In this document: one piece after another, positions 9,214 to 17,884 of the stretch | How positions within the stretch are numbered: the first letter of the stretch is position 1 | How the letters are laid out: the number at the start of each line of letters is the position of its first letter | Source: Nitrosomonas sp. | GTDB taxonomy: Bacteria; Pseudomonadota; Gammaproteobacteria; Burkholderiales; Nitrosomonadaceae | DNA length: 50,145 bases | Direction of reading: 5' to 3' | Assembly: GCA_017984435.1 (NCBI GenBank) | Contig: JAGNZK010000018.1 | Span: 1-50,145 of the forward strand | The notes under the pieces: generated by a model | The model's input: only the letters and a program-made list of their open reading frames with translations | The model's database searches: none | Told to the model about the DNA's origin: nothing | Translations under genes and position numbers: made by a program

Positions 9214-9648
9214 TCATCGTTTAACAACAGGCAAACTTGCACGCTTCCAGGCATCAATACCGCCCATTAAATTAAATACCTGCGCAAACCCATTCTTTTT
9301 TAGAACCAAGCTGGCATGATTCGAACGAATACCCCCACGATATATGACGACAATAGGTTTTTCTTTAAATTTTTGCAGTTCAATCCAACGTTCTTCTATC
9401 TTTTCAGACGGGATATGCTTTGAATTAGGCAAATGACCTGCTGCATATTCACTATCATCACGGACATCAAGCACCAATGCTTCTTGATAATTGATTAATT
9501 GCACAGCAACGCGTGTATCTATCTCTTTGACACCACGCTGTGATACCAGAGACCACAGTAATAATGAACCACTAACCACTGCTGTAATAACAAAGAGTAA
9601 ATTCTCAACCCTAAGGAGAAAATGATCTTGCAATAATGATAATTCCAT
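9214..9648 (-). CDS. Membrane-anchored rhodanese-like protein (YibN type), apparently without catalytic cysteine
   Basis: A 144-residue protein with one N-terminal transmembrane helix (about 15-35) and a single rhodanese domain at about 45-140. The domain shows ALVLDVRDDSEYAAGHLPNS and the closing GGIDAWKRASLPV. The active-site loop, normally C-R-x-G-x-R, reads Y-R-G-G-I-R (near residue 103). The whole protein contains no cysteine, so ordinary sulphurtransferase activity is not expected. E. coli YibN, in the same neighbourhood, also has a departed active-site loop. A structural or partner-binding role at the Sec/redox locus is more likely. Confidence 0.85.
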   Translation of the reverse strand: MELSLLQDHFLLRVENLLFVITAVVSGSLLLWSLVSQRGVKEIDTRVAVQLINYQEALVLDVRDDSEYAAGHLPNSKHIPSEKIEERWIELQKFKEKPIVVIYRGGIRSNHASLVLKKNGFAQVFNLMGGIDAWKRASLPVVKR

Positions 9649-9978
9649 ATACTTTTATTCTATCTTTCGTAAATATTAATTTTATCAGAAACTGAAAAAT
9701 CGCGAGATCCCATTAATCTCACTAGCAAAACACTTGTATATATTAACATCGAGCATATAAATTAATAACTATTAATCTCTAGATCCTTAGTATTTGAGTT
9801 CTCATTTTAACAAAATGATATCGATCAAATTACGCTATCATTTCCATAAAAGATATATTCTTGAATTGTATTCGCGTAGAAAATCAGCCAGATGCTGCAT
9901 TCTCCAACAAAATATAATAAAATGTCAGCAGTTCTTACCTGCGTGTAGCAGCTCTTACCCTTTTCACAAAAAGATAAT
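9649..9978. other. Intergenic region between divergent rhodanese and gpmA genes
   Basis: This 330-base AT-rich stretch must hold the divergent promoters. A short inverted repeat, GAGAT-7-ATCTC, lies at about 9701-9720. I see no convincing -35/-10 pair and no small gene. The open frame that crosses it on the plus strand has no homology signals and overlaps the gpmA start. Confidence 0.4.
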
Positions 9979-10728
9979 ATGAAGAAAATTGTTCTCCTAC
10001 GACATGGAGAAAGTACTTGGAATGAAGAAAATCGTTTTACAGGTTGGACAGATGTTGACTTAACACCCAGAGGCTTACAGGAAGCCCAAAATGCCGGGCG
10101 GCTTTTGCGAGAACAGGGATATGCATTTGATATTGCTTATACCTCGGTTCTCAAACGCGCCATCCGTACTTTGTGGATAACGCTTGATGAAATGGATCAG
10201 ATGTGGATTCCAATTCAACACACTTGGCGATTGAACGAACGGCATTATGGCGCGCTGCAAGGATTGAACAAAGCTGAAACGGCTGCCCAATACGGTGATG
10301 AACAAGTTCTAATCTGGCGTCGCAGTTATGACATCAGACCACCCGCATTAACTATTGATGATCATCGTTACCCAGGTGCTGATCCTCGTTATAAGAATCT
10401 AACGCATGACGATATCCCCTTGACGGAGTGTCTTAAAGATACTGTTGCACGATTCTTACCCTACTGGGATACCACCATAGCACCTCATGTTCAAGCGGGC
10501 AAGAGCATAATCATTGTTGCGCATGGTAACTCATTACGCGCACTGGTTAAGTATCTGGATAATATGTCTGAAGAAGAAATTCTAAATCGCAATATACCTA
10601 CCGGCGTGCCATTGGTTTATGAGCTTGATGACAATTTGAAACCAATTCAAAACTACTATCTTGGAAATTTATCTGAAATTCAGGAAGCAATGCAAATTGT
10701 CGCCAATCAGGGAAAATCAAAAGCTTAA
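9979..10728 (+). CDS. gpmA: 2,3-bisphosphoglycerate-dependent phosphoglycerate mutase
   Basis: GpmA interconverts 3- and 2-phosphoglycerate in glycolysis and gluconeogenesis. The protein is 249 residues. It has the phosphohistidine motif [10 protein letters not shown] at the N-terminus, then [10 protein letters not shown], the [11 protein letters not shown] region and the second catalytic histidine in [14 protein letters not shown]. It is followed closely by envC and ctpA, a recurrent order in proteobacteria. Confidence 0.96.
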   Translation: MKKIVLLRHGESTWNEENRFTGWTDVDLTPRGLQEAQNAGRLLREQGYAFDIAYTSVLKRAIRTLWITLDEMDQMWIPIQHTWRLNERHYGALQGLNKAETAAQYGDEQVLIWRRSYDIRPPALTIDDHRYPGADPRYKNLTHDDIPLTECLKDTVARFLPYWDTTIAPHVQAGKSIIIVAHGNSLRALVKYLDNMSEEEILNRNIPTGVPLVYELDDNLKPIQNYYLGNLSEIQEAMQIVANQGKSKA

Positions 10729-10805
10729 AATACAGTCGACTCACTTATCTATCTATGAGTGCAAACAAGTGCATTATCTTGGATAAATCATGTTTGGGAA
10801 TCAGT

Positions 10806-11993
10806 ATGTTTAATACTATTCCTATTCAATATCTCAAGCTGATGCTGATCTGCATTTTGGTTTCTCTTTATCCATTTTCAGCTTTCTCGGACAATCAGGA
10901 GAATCTCAAAGCACTACGTGAACGCATCCAATCATTACAAAAAGACCTGGCAAGTACAGAAACAATAAAACAGAACACATCGAACATGTTGCAGGAAACT
11001 GAGCGCACAATCGGTATTATTAGTCAGAAGCTGACCCAGCTCATCGAAAGTGACCGGCAAGCAAATGAAGATTTTAAACATTTACAAATACAGTACGAAA
11101 ACATTAAGAATGCAGTCGAAATAGAACGAAATCAACTAGAAAGACTGTTTTATCAACAATATCTAGGAGGACAACAGGATTATCTGCGTTTATTGCTAAA
11201 CCAGCAAGATCCTAATCAAATTGCTAGAAATCTTCATTATTACAAACAGCTTTCACTTGCTCGTTCAGGCAGCATTGAAAGTCTTCAGGATAATCAAAAT
11301 AAAATTGCAGCCTTAGCTCAAATCAGCCGTCAAAAGAAAGAAGAAATTACCGCTATTCAGACTGAGTATTTCATACAACGTAAAAAACTTGAACAAGAAA
11401 AAAACAAGCATCAAACCATGCTCGCGCAGATATCCAGTCAAATTACCCAGCAACAACAAGAAATTAACAAACTCGAAAACGATGAAAAACGTATCACCCG
11501 TTTAGTAAATGAAATTAACAAATTACTTGTTCAAGAGAAACCCAGAAATACCCCAATTAACAGTAAGCTCCCTGATGCTTCTACAACAGGAATTCCATTT
11601 GCATCACTCAAAGGTAAATTAAATTTACCAGTGCGCGGGAAACTTCTGAATAGCTTTGGTGGTCAACGTTCAGGTAAGCATGTAACGTGGAAGGGACTGT
11701 TTATTCAATCACCTAGTGGTAGCGATGTTAAAGCAATCTCAGAAGGTAGAGTGGTATTTGCAGACGAGTTGAGAGGTTTTGGTAATCTGATAATCCTAGA
11801 CCATGGAAACGGTTACATGAGTCTTTATGGCAATAATGAGACACTCCACAAACAAGTAGGCAATATTATTCGAGGAGGCGATACAATTGCAACAGTCGGA
11901 AATAGCGGCGGCAATCCAGATTCAGGTTTATACTTTGAACTTCGTCATAAAGGCAAGCCATTTGACCCTTTGACATGGATAAAAGTAGAGTAA
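10806..11993 (+). CDS. envC: Murein hydrolase activator EnvC-like protein (coiled coil plus degenerate M23/LytM domain)
   Basis: The frame opens at 10755, but the ATG at 10806 directly precedes a signal peptide (MFNTIPIQYLKLML to SAFSDN), giving 395 residues. Long coiled-coil segments rich in Q, E, K and N occupy about 30-250. A LytM domain follows at about 275-395. The LytM zinc motif is degenerate: the usual L-H-F-E position reads LYFELR. That matches EnvC-type activators, which stimulate amidases rather than cut murein themselves. Expected role: periplasmic activation of septal N-acetylmuramoyl-L-alanine amidases. It lies between gpmA and ctpA. Confidence 0.88.
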   Translation: MFNTIPIQYLKLMLICILVSLYPFSAFSDNQENLKALRERIQSLQKDLASTETIKQNTSNMLQETERTIGIISQKLTQLIESDRQANEDFKHLQIQYENIKNAVEIERNQLERLFYQQYLGGQQDYLRLLLNQQDPNQIARNLHYYKQLSLARSGSIESLQDNQNKIAALAQISRQKKEEITAIQTEYFIQRKKLEQEKNKHQTMLAQISSQITQQQQEINKLENDEKRITRLVNEINKLLVQEKPRNTPINSKLPDASTTGIPFASLKGKLNLPVRGKLLNSFGGQRSGKHVTWKGLFIQSPSGSDVKAISEGRVVFADELRGFGNLIILDHGNGYMSLYGNNETLHKQVGNIIRGGDTIATVGNSGGNPDSGLYFELRHKGKPFDPLTWIKVE

Positions 11994-12045
11994 GCGTAGT
12001 AGCAGTCATTTATATCAATTATTCGATCAGTGCGGAGATAGCATC

Positions 12046-13479
12046 ATGAGTAACGTAATCAAGAAAACAGGTTTAATTCTTATTGGTGCAATCACCGGCG
12101 TGATGCTCAGTCTGAATTTTTCTGCTATCGCAAAAAAAGATAATACAGACGCGATTCATCCGCTGCCCATTGAAGAGCTACGTACATTCGCTCAAGTATT
12201 CGGCCGTATCAAGAGTGACTATGTCGAATCTGTAGAAGATAAGAAACTCATTACCGAAGCGATTAATGGCATGCTGGTCGGACTGGATCCTCATTCATCC
12301 TATCTCGACAAAGACGATTACAAGGAACTACAAATCGGTACGCAAGGTGAATTCGGCGGACTCGGTATCCAGGTCACCATGGAAGACGGTGTCGTAAAAG
12401 TTATTTCACCGATCGAAGATACACCCGCATTTCGTGCAGGTATCAAAACCGGCGACCTGATTGTCAAATTGGATGACACAGTTGTAAAAGGCATGACACT
12501 GAATGATGCGATCAAACTCATGCGTGGCAAACCAAAGACTTCCATAAAGATTACTATCGTGCGGGAAGGTGAAACAGAACCGCTGGTTTTTAATTTAATG
12601 CGTGACATCATCAAAATCCAGAGTGTCAAATCGAAGATGATTGAGCCTGGTTATGCTTATATTCGCATTACACAATTTCAAGAGCAAACGGGTGAAAATC
12701 TAGCGCAAGCTATCAAAACACTGTTTACTGAAAACACCGGATCCATGAAAGGATTAATATTGGATCTACGCAATGATCCTGGGGGGTTACTCAATGGTGC
12801 TGTTGGTGTATCGGCTGCTTTTTTACCGGAAAATGCACTGGTTGTATACACGGAAGGACGTAGCGCTGATGCAAAAATGAAGCTGCATGCAACTCCGGAG
12901 TATTATCTGCGTGGACCTGATGAAGACTACTTAAAAGGAATACCGCCTGAAGCTAAAACAGTACCGATGATCACATTAGTGAATGGCGGCTCTGCATCAG
13001 CATCGGAAATTGTGGCAGGCGCTTTGCAAGATCATAAACGTTCAATCGTGATGGGATCACAAACATTTGGTAAAGGATCTGTCCAAACGATATTACCATT
13101 AGGAAACAATACCGCGATTAAGCTGACGACCGCACGCTATTACACACCCAATGGTCAGTCTATTCAGGCCAAAGGAATTACACCTGATATTCTGGACGAA
13201 ACCGATAACGGTGATGATCAGCGCTTGCGTGAAGCGGATCTGAATCGTCATCTGTCCAATGGCAAGAAATCAGAAAAAAAAGCTGTTCCTGATGCCGAGA
13301 AAGCAGCACAGAAACTTGAGAATGATAAGAAAGAGAAAAAAAATAAAGATAAGAAAAGCAAAGATAAAGCCCCTATTGAATTTGGCTCTGCAGAAGACCT
13401 ATTGTTGATCCAAGCGATGAATTACTTTAAGGGCATTACTTCATCGCCCGAGAAAAAAAGTGATAAAACAGAGAGCTGA
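12046..13479 (+). CDS. ctpA: C-terminal processing protease (S41), CtpA
   Basis: A 477-residue periplasmic serine protease with an N-terminal signal/anchor segment (about 7-28). A PDZ domain lies at about 95-180, with the carboxylate-binding FGGLGIQV strand. The S41 catalytic core has Ser318 in NGGSASASE and Lys343 in FGKGSVQ as the Ser-Lys dyad. The C-terminal tail (about 408-450) is a low-complexity Lys/Glu/Asp stretch encoded by A-rich DNA, probably a flexible linker. Such proteases trim periplasmic proteins, including cell-wall hydrolases in some Gram-negatives, which fits its place directly after envC. Confidence 0.95.
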   Translation: MSNVIKKTGLILIGAITGVMLSLNFSAIAKKDNTDAIHPLPIEELRTFAQVFGRIKSDYVESVEDKKLITEAINGMLVGLDPHSSYLDKDDYKELQIGTQGEFGGLGIQVTMEDGVVKVISPIEDTPAFRAGIKTGDLIVKLDDTVVKGMTLNDAIKLMRGKPKTSIKITIVREGETEPLVFNLMRDIIKIQSVKSKMIEPGYAYIRITQFQEQTGENLAQAIKTLFTENTGSMKGLILDLRNDPGGLLNGAVGVSAAFLPENALVVYTEGRSADAKMKLHATPEYYLRGPDEDYLKGIPPEAKTVPMITLVNGGSASASEIVAGALQDHKRSIVMGSQTFGKGSVQTILPLGNNTAIKLTTARYYTPNGQSIQAKGITPDILDETDNGDDQRLREADLNRHLSNGKKSEKKAVPDAEKAAQKLENDKKEKKNKDKKSKDKAPIEFGSAEDLLLIQAMNYFKGITSSPEKKSDKTES

Positions 13480-13490
13480 TCTCAGGGATC

Positions 13491-14264
13491 GTGAATGATA
13501 ACCAGCTGCTTCGGTATAGCCGTCATATCCTGCTCCCACAAATCGATATTGCGGGGCAGGAAAGGCTCAATCAATCACGCGTATTAATTGTCGGTGCTGG
13601 CGGTTTAGGTTCTCCCATAGCACTGTATCTTGCTGCCAGCGGAGTGGGTAATCTGATCATCTGTGATGGTGATCAGGTTGATCTGACCAATCTGCAGCGG
13701 CAAATTATCCATCACAGCGATTCAATCGGCTTAGCAAAAGTCCTATCGGCCAAACAATCACTCATCAGAATAAATCCGGAAATCAACGTCATCACGATCC
13801 AGGAACAGGTTGACGCGGCAAAACTGCTGCAACTCGCCGCAGAAGTGGATGCCGTAGTCGATGCCAGCGATAATTTCAGCACACGTCACCATATCAATCA
13901 AGCCTGCGTCACCCATAAAAAACCTCTGATTTCCGGTGCCGCCGTGCGTTTCGACGGCCAAGTCAGTGTATTCGATTTACGACATGCAGACAGTCCCTGT
14001 TATCACTGCTTATATCCAGTCAGTGGAGAACAGGAAGACATGCCTTGCGCGATTATGGGTGTATTTTCGCCATTGGTGGGCATCATCGGCTGCATGCAAG
14101 CTGCAGAAACATTGAAAATTCTGTTAAATATCGGAGAAAGCTTGAATGGCCGCTTGCAATTACTGGACGGTCTCACGATGAACTGGCGCTCGATCAAGTT
14201 GCACAAAGATCCAGCCTGCCCGGTATGTCATTCGGCAGCATCTACAGACACCACGACTCAATGA
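13491..14264 (+). CDS. moeB: MoeB/ThiF-family adenylyltransferase
   Basis: A 257-residue E1-like enzyme that activates the C-terminus of a ubiquitin-like sulphur carrier (MoaD or ThiS). The start RYSRHILLPQI is diagnostic. The ATP-binding glycine loop is VGAGGLGSP, followed by DLTNLQRQI. The zinc site uses two Cys pairs, CYHC near 181 and CPVC near 245. There is no C-terminal rhodanese domain. Sequence alone does not decide between molybdopterin synthase activation (moeB) and thiamine synthesis (thiF). It starts 11 bases after ctpA. Confidence 0.9.
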   Translation: MNDNQLLRYSRHILLPQIDIAGQERLNQSRVLIVGAGGLGSPIALYLAASGVGNLIICDGDQVDLTNLQRQIIHHSDSIGLAKVLSAKQSLIRINPEINVITIQEQVDAAKLLQLAAEVDAVVDASDNFSTRHHINQACVTHKKPLISGAAVRFDGQVSVFDLRHADSPCYHCLYPVSGEQEDMPCAIMGVFSPLVGIIGCMQAAETLKILLNIGESLNGRLQLLDGLTMNWRSIKLHKDPACPVCHSAASTDTTTQ

Positions 14265-14282
14265 GCCATTAGTTTCCGGATT

Positions 14283-14987
14283 TTAAAGCAGCGGTGGCGG
14301 CAACAAAATCAGCCGCTGCACCTCCCAATTTATCAGAGGACTACGCCTGAAGCCACTTCTGACAAACTGATACCAACGACCGATAACAAAGCACATGAAT
14401 AAATTGGCTTGCGCCACAACATCCAAACTGGCATTTATTTGACGTTCACTGACTGCAAACCGTAATGCCTGTTTTAAAGTGGCCTCCAACCGATCATGCA
14501 ACTGACTGATGCGCAATTGCAAATGCTCATTCTCATTGACCAGTGCATCACCAATCAGGATACGCGTCATCCCCGGATTTTTTTGCGAAAAACCTAACAA
14601 CAACAGCAACAAATTTTCAATCCGCTTAATACCACACTGCTCTTCCTGCAAGATCTTGTTAATCAGCACAAACAATGTCCGTTCAATAAACTCAATCAAC
14701 GCTTCAAACATCTGTGACTTACTGGAAAAGCAGCGATAAATCGAGGACTCTGAAATTCCGAGCTGAGCGGCCAACGCACCCGTGGTAATTTTTATTTGCT
14801 GAGGATGTTCCAGCATCCCAGCCAAAACTTGCAGAATCTGATCTCTTCTCTCATTTGATTTTACTGACTGGTATGAACGCTTCAATTGGATAACCGCGAG
14901 AAACAAGGATAAAAATGGAATATAGCAAATTAACAGACCAACGAGAAAGCTATTTAATTCCACTCCAAGTTTCCCGCCGGTTGACAT
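14283..14987 (-). CDS. slmA: TetR-family nucleoid occlusion factor, SlmA-like
   Basis: SlmA binds DNA and blocks FtsZ ring assembly over the nucleoid. From about residue 44 this 234-residue protein matches the family: NERRDQILQVLAGMLE, an HTH with TTGALAAQLGISESSIYRCFSSK, ALIEFIE, LLLLGFSQKNPGMTRILIG, and a late RFVRS-like segment (QFVRSGFRR). The first 40 residues are unusual: 12-34 form a strongly hydrophobic stretch followed by KR, which would be a membrane helix. The ATG at 14987 is the only good in-frame ATG before the domain. A TTG at codon 35 is an alternative but lacks a ribosome-binding site. It is convergent with the moeB-type gene. Confidence 0.82.
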   Translation of the reverse strand: MSTGGKLGVELNSFLVGLLICYIPFLSLFLAVIQLKRSYQSVKSNERRDQILQVLAGMLEHPQQIKITTGALAAQLGISESSIYRCFSSKSQMFEALIEFIERTLFVLINKILQEEQCGIKRIENLLLLLLGFSQKNPGMTRILIGDALVNENEHLQLRISQLHDRLEATLKQALRFAVSERQINASLDVVAQANLFMCFVIGRWYQFVRSGFRRSPLINWEVQRLILLPPPLL

Positions 14988-15053
14988 CAGTATCCATAAT
15001 GCCTGCCCGAGAAGTCAACTCAATCTCTGGCAAGCATTAAGTTTCATTCTGAC

Positions 15054-16691
15054 TTATATCACCACGATATCCGCATTCGTCATAGCCAGTCCAACACCCA
15101 CACCGGCAATTTCTATTGCAGCGCCTGCGCCATTACCATCCGCATCGTATAACAATGAACCCGTTGCGTCGTTGTAAATAACAAAGTCATTGTTATCCAG
15201 CGCTTGCGTGCCAATTACAAACTGGTTGGCAGCTAATGAGCCGGTTTTGGTTAATGCGGCAAATACCCCATTTTCCAGCTGGATAGTGTCATCCGCTACG
15301 TTATAGTCGGTAATTTTGTCGGTATGCCCTGTGGTTGTAAATTTAAAGATATCGCCACCTATTCCACCGGTGAGTACATTATTGCCAGCACCGCCATCCA
15401 GTGTATCGTTACCCGCTTTACCGTTTAACTGATTAGCAGCAGAATTTCCAACAATAACATTAGCTTTACCATTACCTGTACCGTTAATCGCTGACGCGCC
15501 TGTCAATGTGAGATTTTCCACTTCGGTGGATAACGTATAAGTTACGCTACTGCTCACCTTATCAAGACCTCCAAAAGAAAACTCTGTAATGACATCATCG
15601 ACGTTGTCAACAACATAGCTATCATTACCCCATTCGCCATTCATGCTATCCGCTCCCGTACCGCCATTGAGTATATCGTCACCACCATACCCCCAAAGCG
15701 TGTCATCGCCAGCACCGCCATTGAGCGTATCGTTGCTAAAACCACCCGCCAGCTGATTCGAGCCTGCGTTGCCCGTTAGCGTATTACTTGCATTAAAGCT
15801 ACCGTTAATATTCTCAATGTTCAACAACGTATCATTCCCTAAACCGCCCGTCGCGATTCCGGTTAAAAGATTTACATTAACGCTACTGGTCGCGCTCGAA
15901 TAATCAGCGGTATCAGAACCGCCTGCACCACCGTTGAGCGTATCGTTGCCGTCTCCTCCATTCAGTACGTCGTCACCATCTCCGCCACTGAGACTATCGT
16001 TACCGGCATCACCACTGAGTGTATCACCGCCGCCGCCGCCACTGAGTGTATCGTTGCCCGCGCCACCATAGAGCTGATTCCAATCAGCATCGCCAGTTAG
16101 CGTATCCGCGTATGAGCTACCAAAAATATTTTCAATTTCGAACAAGGTATCCTTGCCGGCACCGCCTGTTGCAGTTCCAGTCAAGAGACTGACAGTTACC
16201 GCTCCGGCTGCATCCGAATAGCTGGCAGTATCACTACCAAATTTACCACCATCCAAAAAGTCATTACCCAACCCGCCGGTCAATATATCCTCATCTTCCT
16301 CACCACCCACCAGCGTGTCATCACCTTTACCACCATACAATTCATTTGAGTTAAAGTTATCACCGAATAAAGTATCCGAAAATGCGCTACCGATGATATT
16401 TTCAACATTGATTAAGGTATCATCTCCGGCTCCTCCGGTTGCTGTTCCAAAAACAAGATCTACAATGACCGCATCGGTCGCTTTTGCATAACTGGCCGTA
16501 TCACCGCTACCACCACCAAATTTACCACCAGCATTATTGCCACCATCGAGCGCGTCATTGCCTTCTCCACCCTCCAGTAAATCATTACCGTCACCGCCAA
16601 AGAGCTCGTCATCCCCCAATAAGCCATAGAGGGAATCATCTCTGGAAGTGCCGAACAATTTATCGTTACCTGATGTGCCGTTGATTATCAT
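15054..16691 (-). CDS. RTX (hemolysin-type calcium-binding repeat) protein, probable type I secretion substrate
   Basis: A 545-residue acidic protein made almost entirely of glycine-aspartate nonapeptide repeats of the form GGxGxDxLx, which wind into calcium-binding parallel beta rolls. It begins with repeats at once (NGTSGNDKLFG), so there is no N-terminal enzymatic or pore-forming domain. Three longer modules of about 65 residues recur at about 60-130, 155-220 and 258-325, each with TATGGxGxDTL and a following xIENI segment. The last 100 residues (VIYNDATGSLLYDADGNGAG to the end, with a hydrophobic C-terminus) look like the uncleaved type I secretion signal common in betaproteobacterial RTX proteins. 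There is no Sec signal peptide. It has a good ribosome-binding site (AAAGGG) and starts 11 bases after the TPR-GNAT gene. Confidence 0.9.
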   Translation of the reverse strand: MIINGTSGNDKLFGTSRDDSLYGLLGDDELFGGDGNDLLEGGEGNDALDGGNNAGGKFGGGSGDTASYAKATDAVIVDLVFGTATGGAGDDTLINVENIIGSAFSDTLFGDNFNSNELYGGKGDDTLVGGEEDEDILTGGLGNDFLDGGKFGSDTASYSDAAGAVTVSLLTGTATGGAGKDTLFEIENIFGSSYADTLTGDADWNQLYGGAGNDTLSGGGGGDTLSGDAGNDSLSGGDGDDVLNGGDGNDTLNGGAGGSDTADYSSATSSVNVNLLTGIATGGLGNDTLLNIENINGSFNASNTLTGNAGSNQLAGGFSNDTLNGGAGDDTLWGYGGDDILNGGTGADSMNGEWGNDSYVVDNVDDVITEFSFGGLDKVSSSVTYTLSTEVENLTLTGASAINGTGNGKANVIVGNSAANQLNGKAGNDTLDGGAGNNVLTGGIGGDIFKFTTTGHTDKITDYNVADDTIQLENGVFAALTKTGSLAANQFVIGTQALDNNDFVIYNDATGSLLYDADGNGAGAAIEIAGVGVGLAMTNADIVVI

Positions 16692-16702
16692 AATGCAACC
16701 CT

Positions 16703-17884
16703 TTAAAAATTAAGCTTGCGAAAAAGATTCAACTGATTGGGGCGCGATTCGCACCTCAACAGCTTTTTGGAGAGTTTCGCAAGCTGAGTATTCTCTCCAA
16801 ATTCTTCAATTAACATTGCATTTTGATAAACACTGATCCAGCGATTTTGCTTGCGATCAAAAAGATGATTTTTTAACAAACCTTCCTGCTTGAAGCCAAT
16901 GGCTAATGTGGATTTTTGCGCATGTACATTATCGGCATAAACAATACTGACCAGTTTATTGAGTCCGATCCTATTAAATGCAAAATCCAATATCATGAGC
17001 ATAGCCGTCAAGGGTATGCGGGTACCATTGAATTTTGTGGCATCGGGAAAACCGATCAAAATTTCTGCGCGACGATGCACCCAATGGATTTCTGCCAATG
17101 AAGCCAAGCCTATCGGTGTATATTGCGTTTCTCCCGAACTCAATGGGTCAACTCTTTCAATAATCCATTGAATAATATTATTCTTATATACAGTCAAGCG
17201 ATCAGGATGATGAGTGTTCTGTTGCGATTTGGATTGCCGAAATGAATTTGCCACATAACGATTATAGTTATTCATGAATGATTCGTTGGCATAGCAATCG
17301 GTCACAAACTGGTGATCGAGCCGTGTGCGGGCTCTTACTCGAATTCTTTCATTCTCAATGGGCAGCATCCATACGGGATGCAACTGGATATACAGGTTCT
17401 TGATTTCAGTATTATCAGAATTAGCGGTTAGGCCATGCTCCAATGCATCGACTGCAAAATCAATTTCATTATGCAACAGATGGATATTAGCAAGATTAAT
17501 GATGCAGTTAGCATTGCCGGGATTTACTTTTCCCGCTCTCTGAAAAAAAACCTTTGCGGTGTTCAAATCACCCAGACCGGCATGCGCCACACCCAGACAA
17601 TCCAATAGATATGAATTCTCTCCGGCATATTGCAGACCTCGCGTCGCAACGCCAATTGCCATTTTAAAATTTCCCAGCTGGCAATGTGCTGTTGCGGCGA
17701 TAATCCAGCCCCAAGATGATTCAACATTCTTCGTGCTCGCCTTATTGAGGCATTCAATACATAATTTAGCTTCCCCCGCCGCCAGCAAATCACCCGCTTC
17801 CTGAATATACTCAGGAATTCCGCCATCAGTACTATGCTTATAAAGAGTAGCAGGGTCTGGCAATTTGCAATTTGGGCTTTTCAT
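16703..17884 (-). CDS. TPR-repeat protein with C-terminal GNAT-type acyltransferase domain
   Basis: The preferred start is the ATG at 17884 (393 residues); a TTG at 17890 is in frame. Residues about 30-170 contain tetratricopeptide-like helix pairs (for example WGWIIAATAHCQLGNFKMAI and NCIINLANIHLLHNEIDFAV). The second half resembles GNAT acetyltransferases of the RimJ/RimL type: an IGLASLAEIHWVHRRAEILIG strand region, then a late 'NRIGLNKLVSIVYADNVHAQKSTLAIGFKQEGLL' segment, which is the classic C-terminal half of the fold. No signal peptide is present, so it should be cytoplasmic. It lies immediately before the RTX gene, suggesting that the RTX protein or its export is the target. Analogy: RTX toxin-activating acyltransferases (HlyC) also have a GNAT-like fold, but I see no HlyC motifs here. 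Confidence 0.75.
   Translation of the reverse strand: MKSPNCKLPDPATLYKHSTDGGIPEYIQEAGDLLAAGEAKLCIECLNKASTKNVESSWGWIIAATAHCQLGNFKMAIGVATRGLQYAGENSYLLDCLGVAHAGLGDLNTAKVFFQRAGKVNPGNANCIINLANIHLLHNEIDFAVDALEHGLTANSDNTEIKNLYIQLHPVWMLPIENERIRVRARTRLDHQFVTDCYANESFMNNYNRYVANSFRQSKSQQNTHHPDRLTVYKNNIIQWIIERVDPLSSGETQYTPIGLASLAEIHWVHRRAEILIGFPDATKFNGTRIPLTAMLMILDFAFNRIGLNKLVSIVYADNVHAQKSTLAIGFKQEGLLKNHLFDRKQNRWISVYQNAMLIEEFGENTQLAKLSKKLLRCESRPNQLNLFRKLNF

Noticed and set aside
9794-9982. 62-codon frame upstream of gpmA
   Set aside because: No ribosome-binding site, no recognisable motif, and it overlaps the gpmA start in another frame; it looks like chance.
11600-11993. Degenerate zinc motif in the M23 domain as evidence of a pseudogene
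   Set aside because: Loss of the LHFE histidine is normal in EnvC-type activators, and the frame is intact.
15360-16640. Regular direct repeats resembling a CRISPR or satellite array
   Set aside because: The repeats are imperfect, keep the reading frame and encode GGxGxDxLx units of the RTX protein; there are no uniform repeats and spacers. No CRISPR array or cas gene is seen anywhere in the window.
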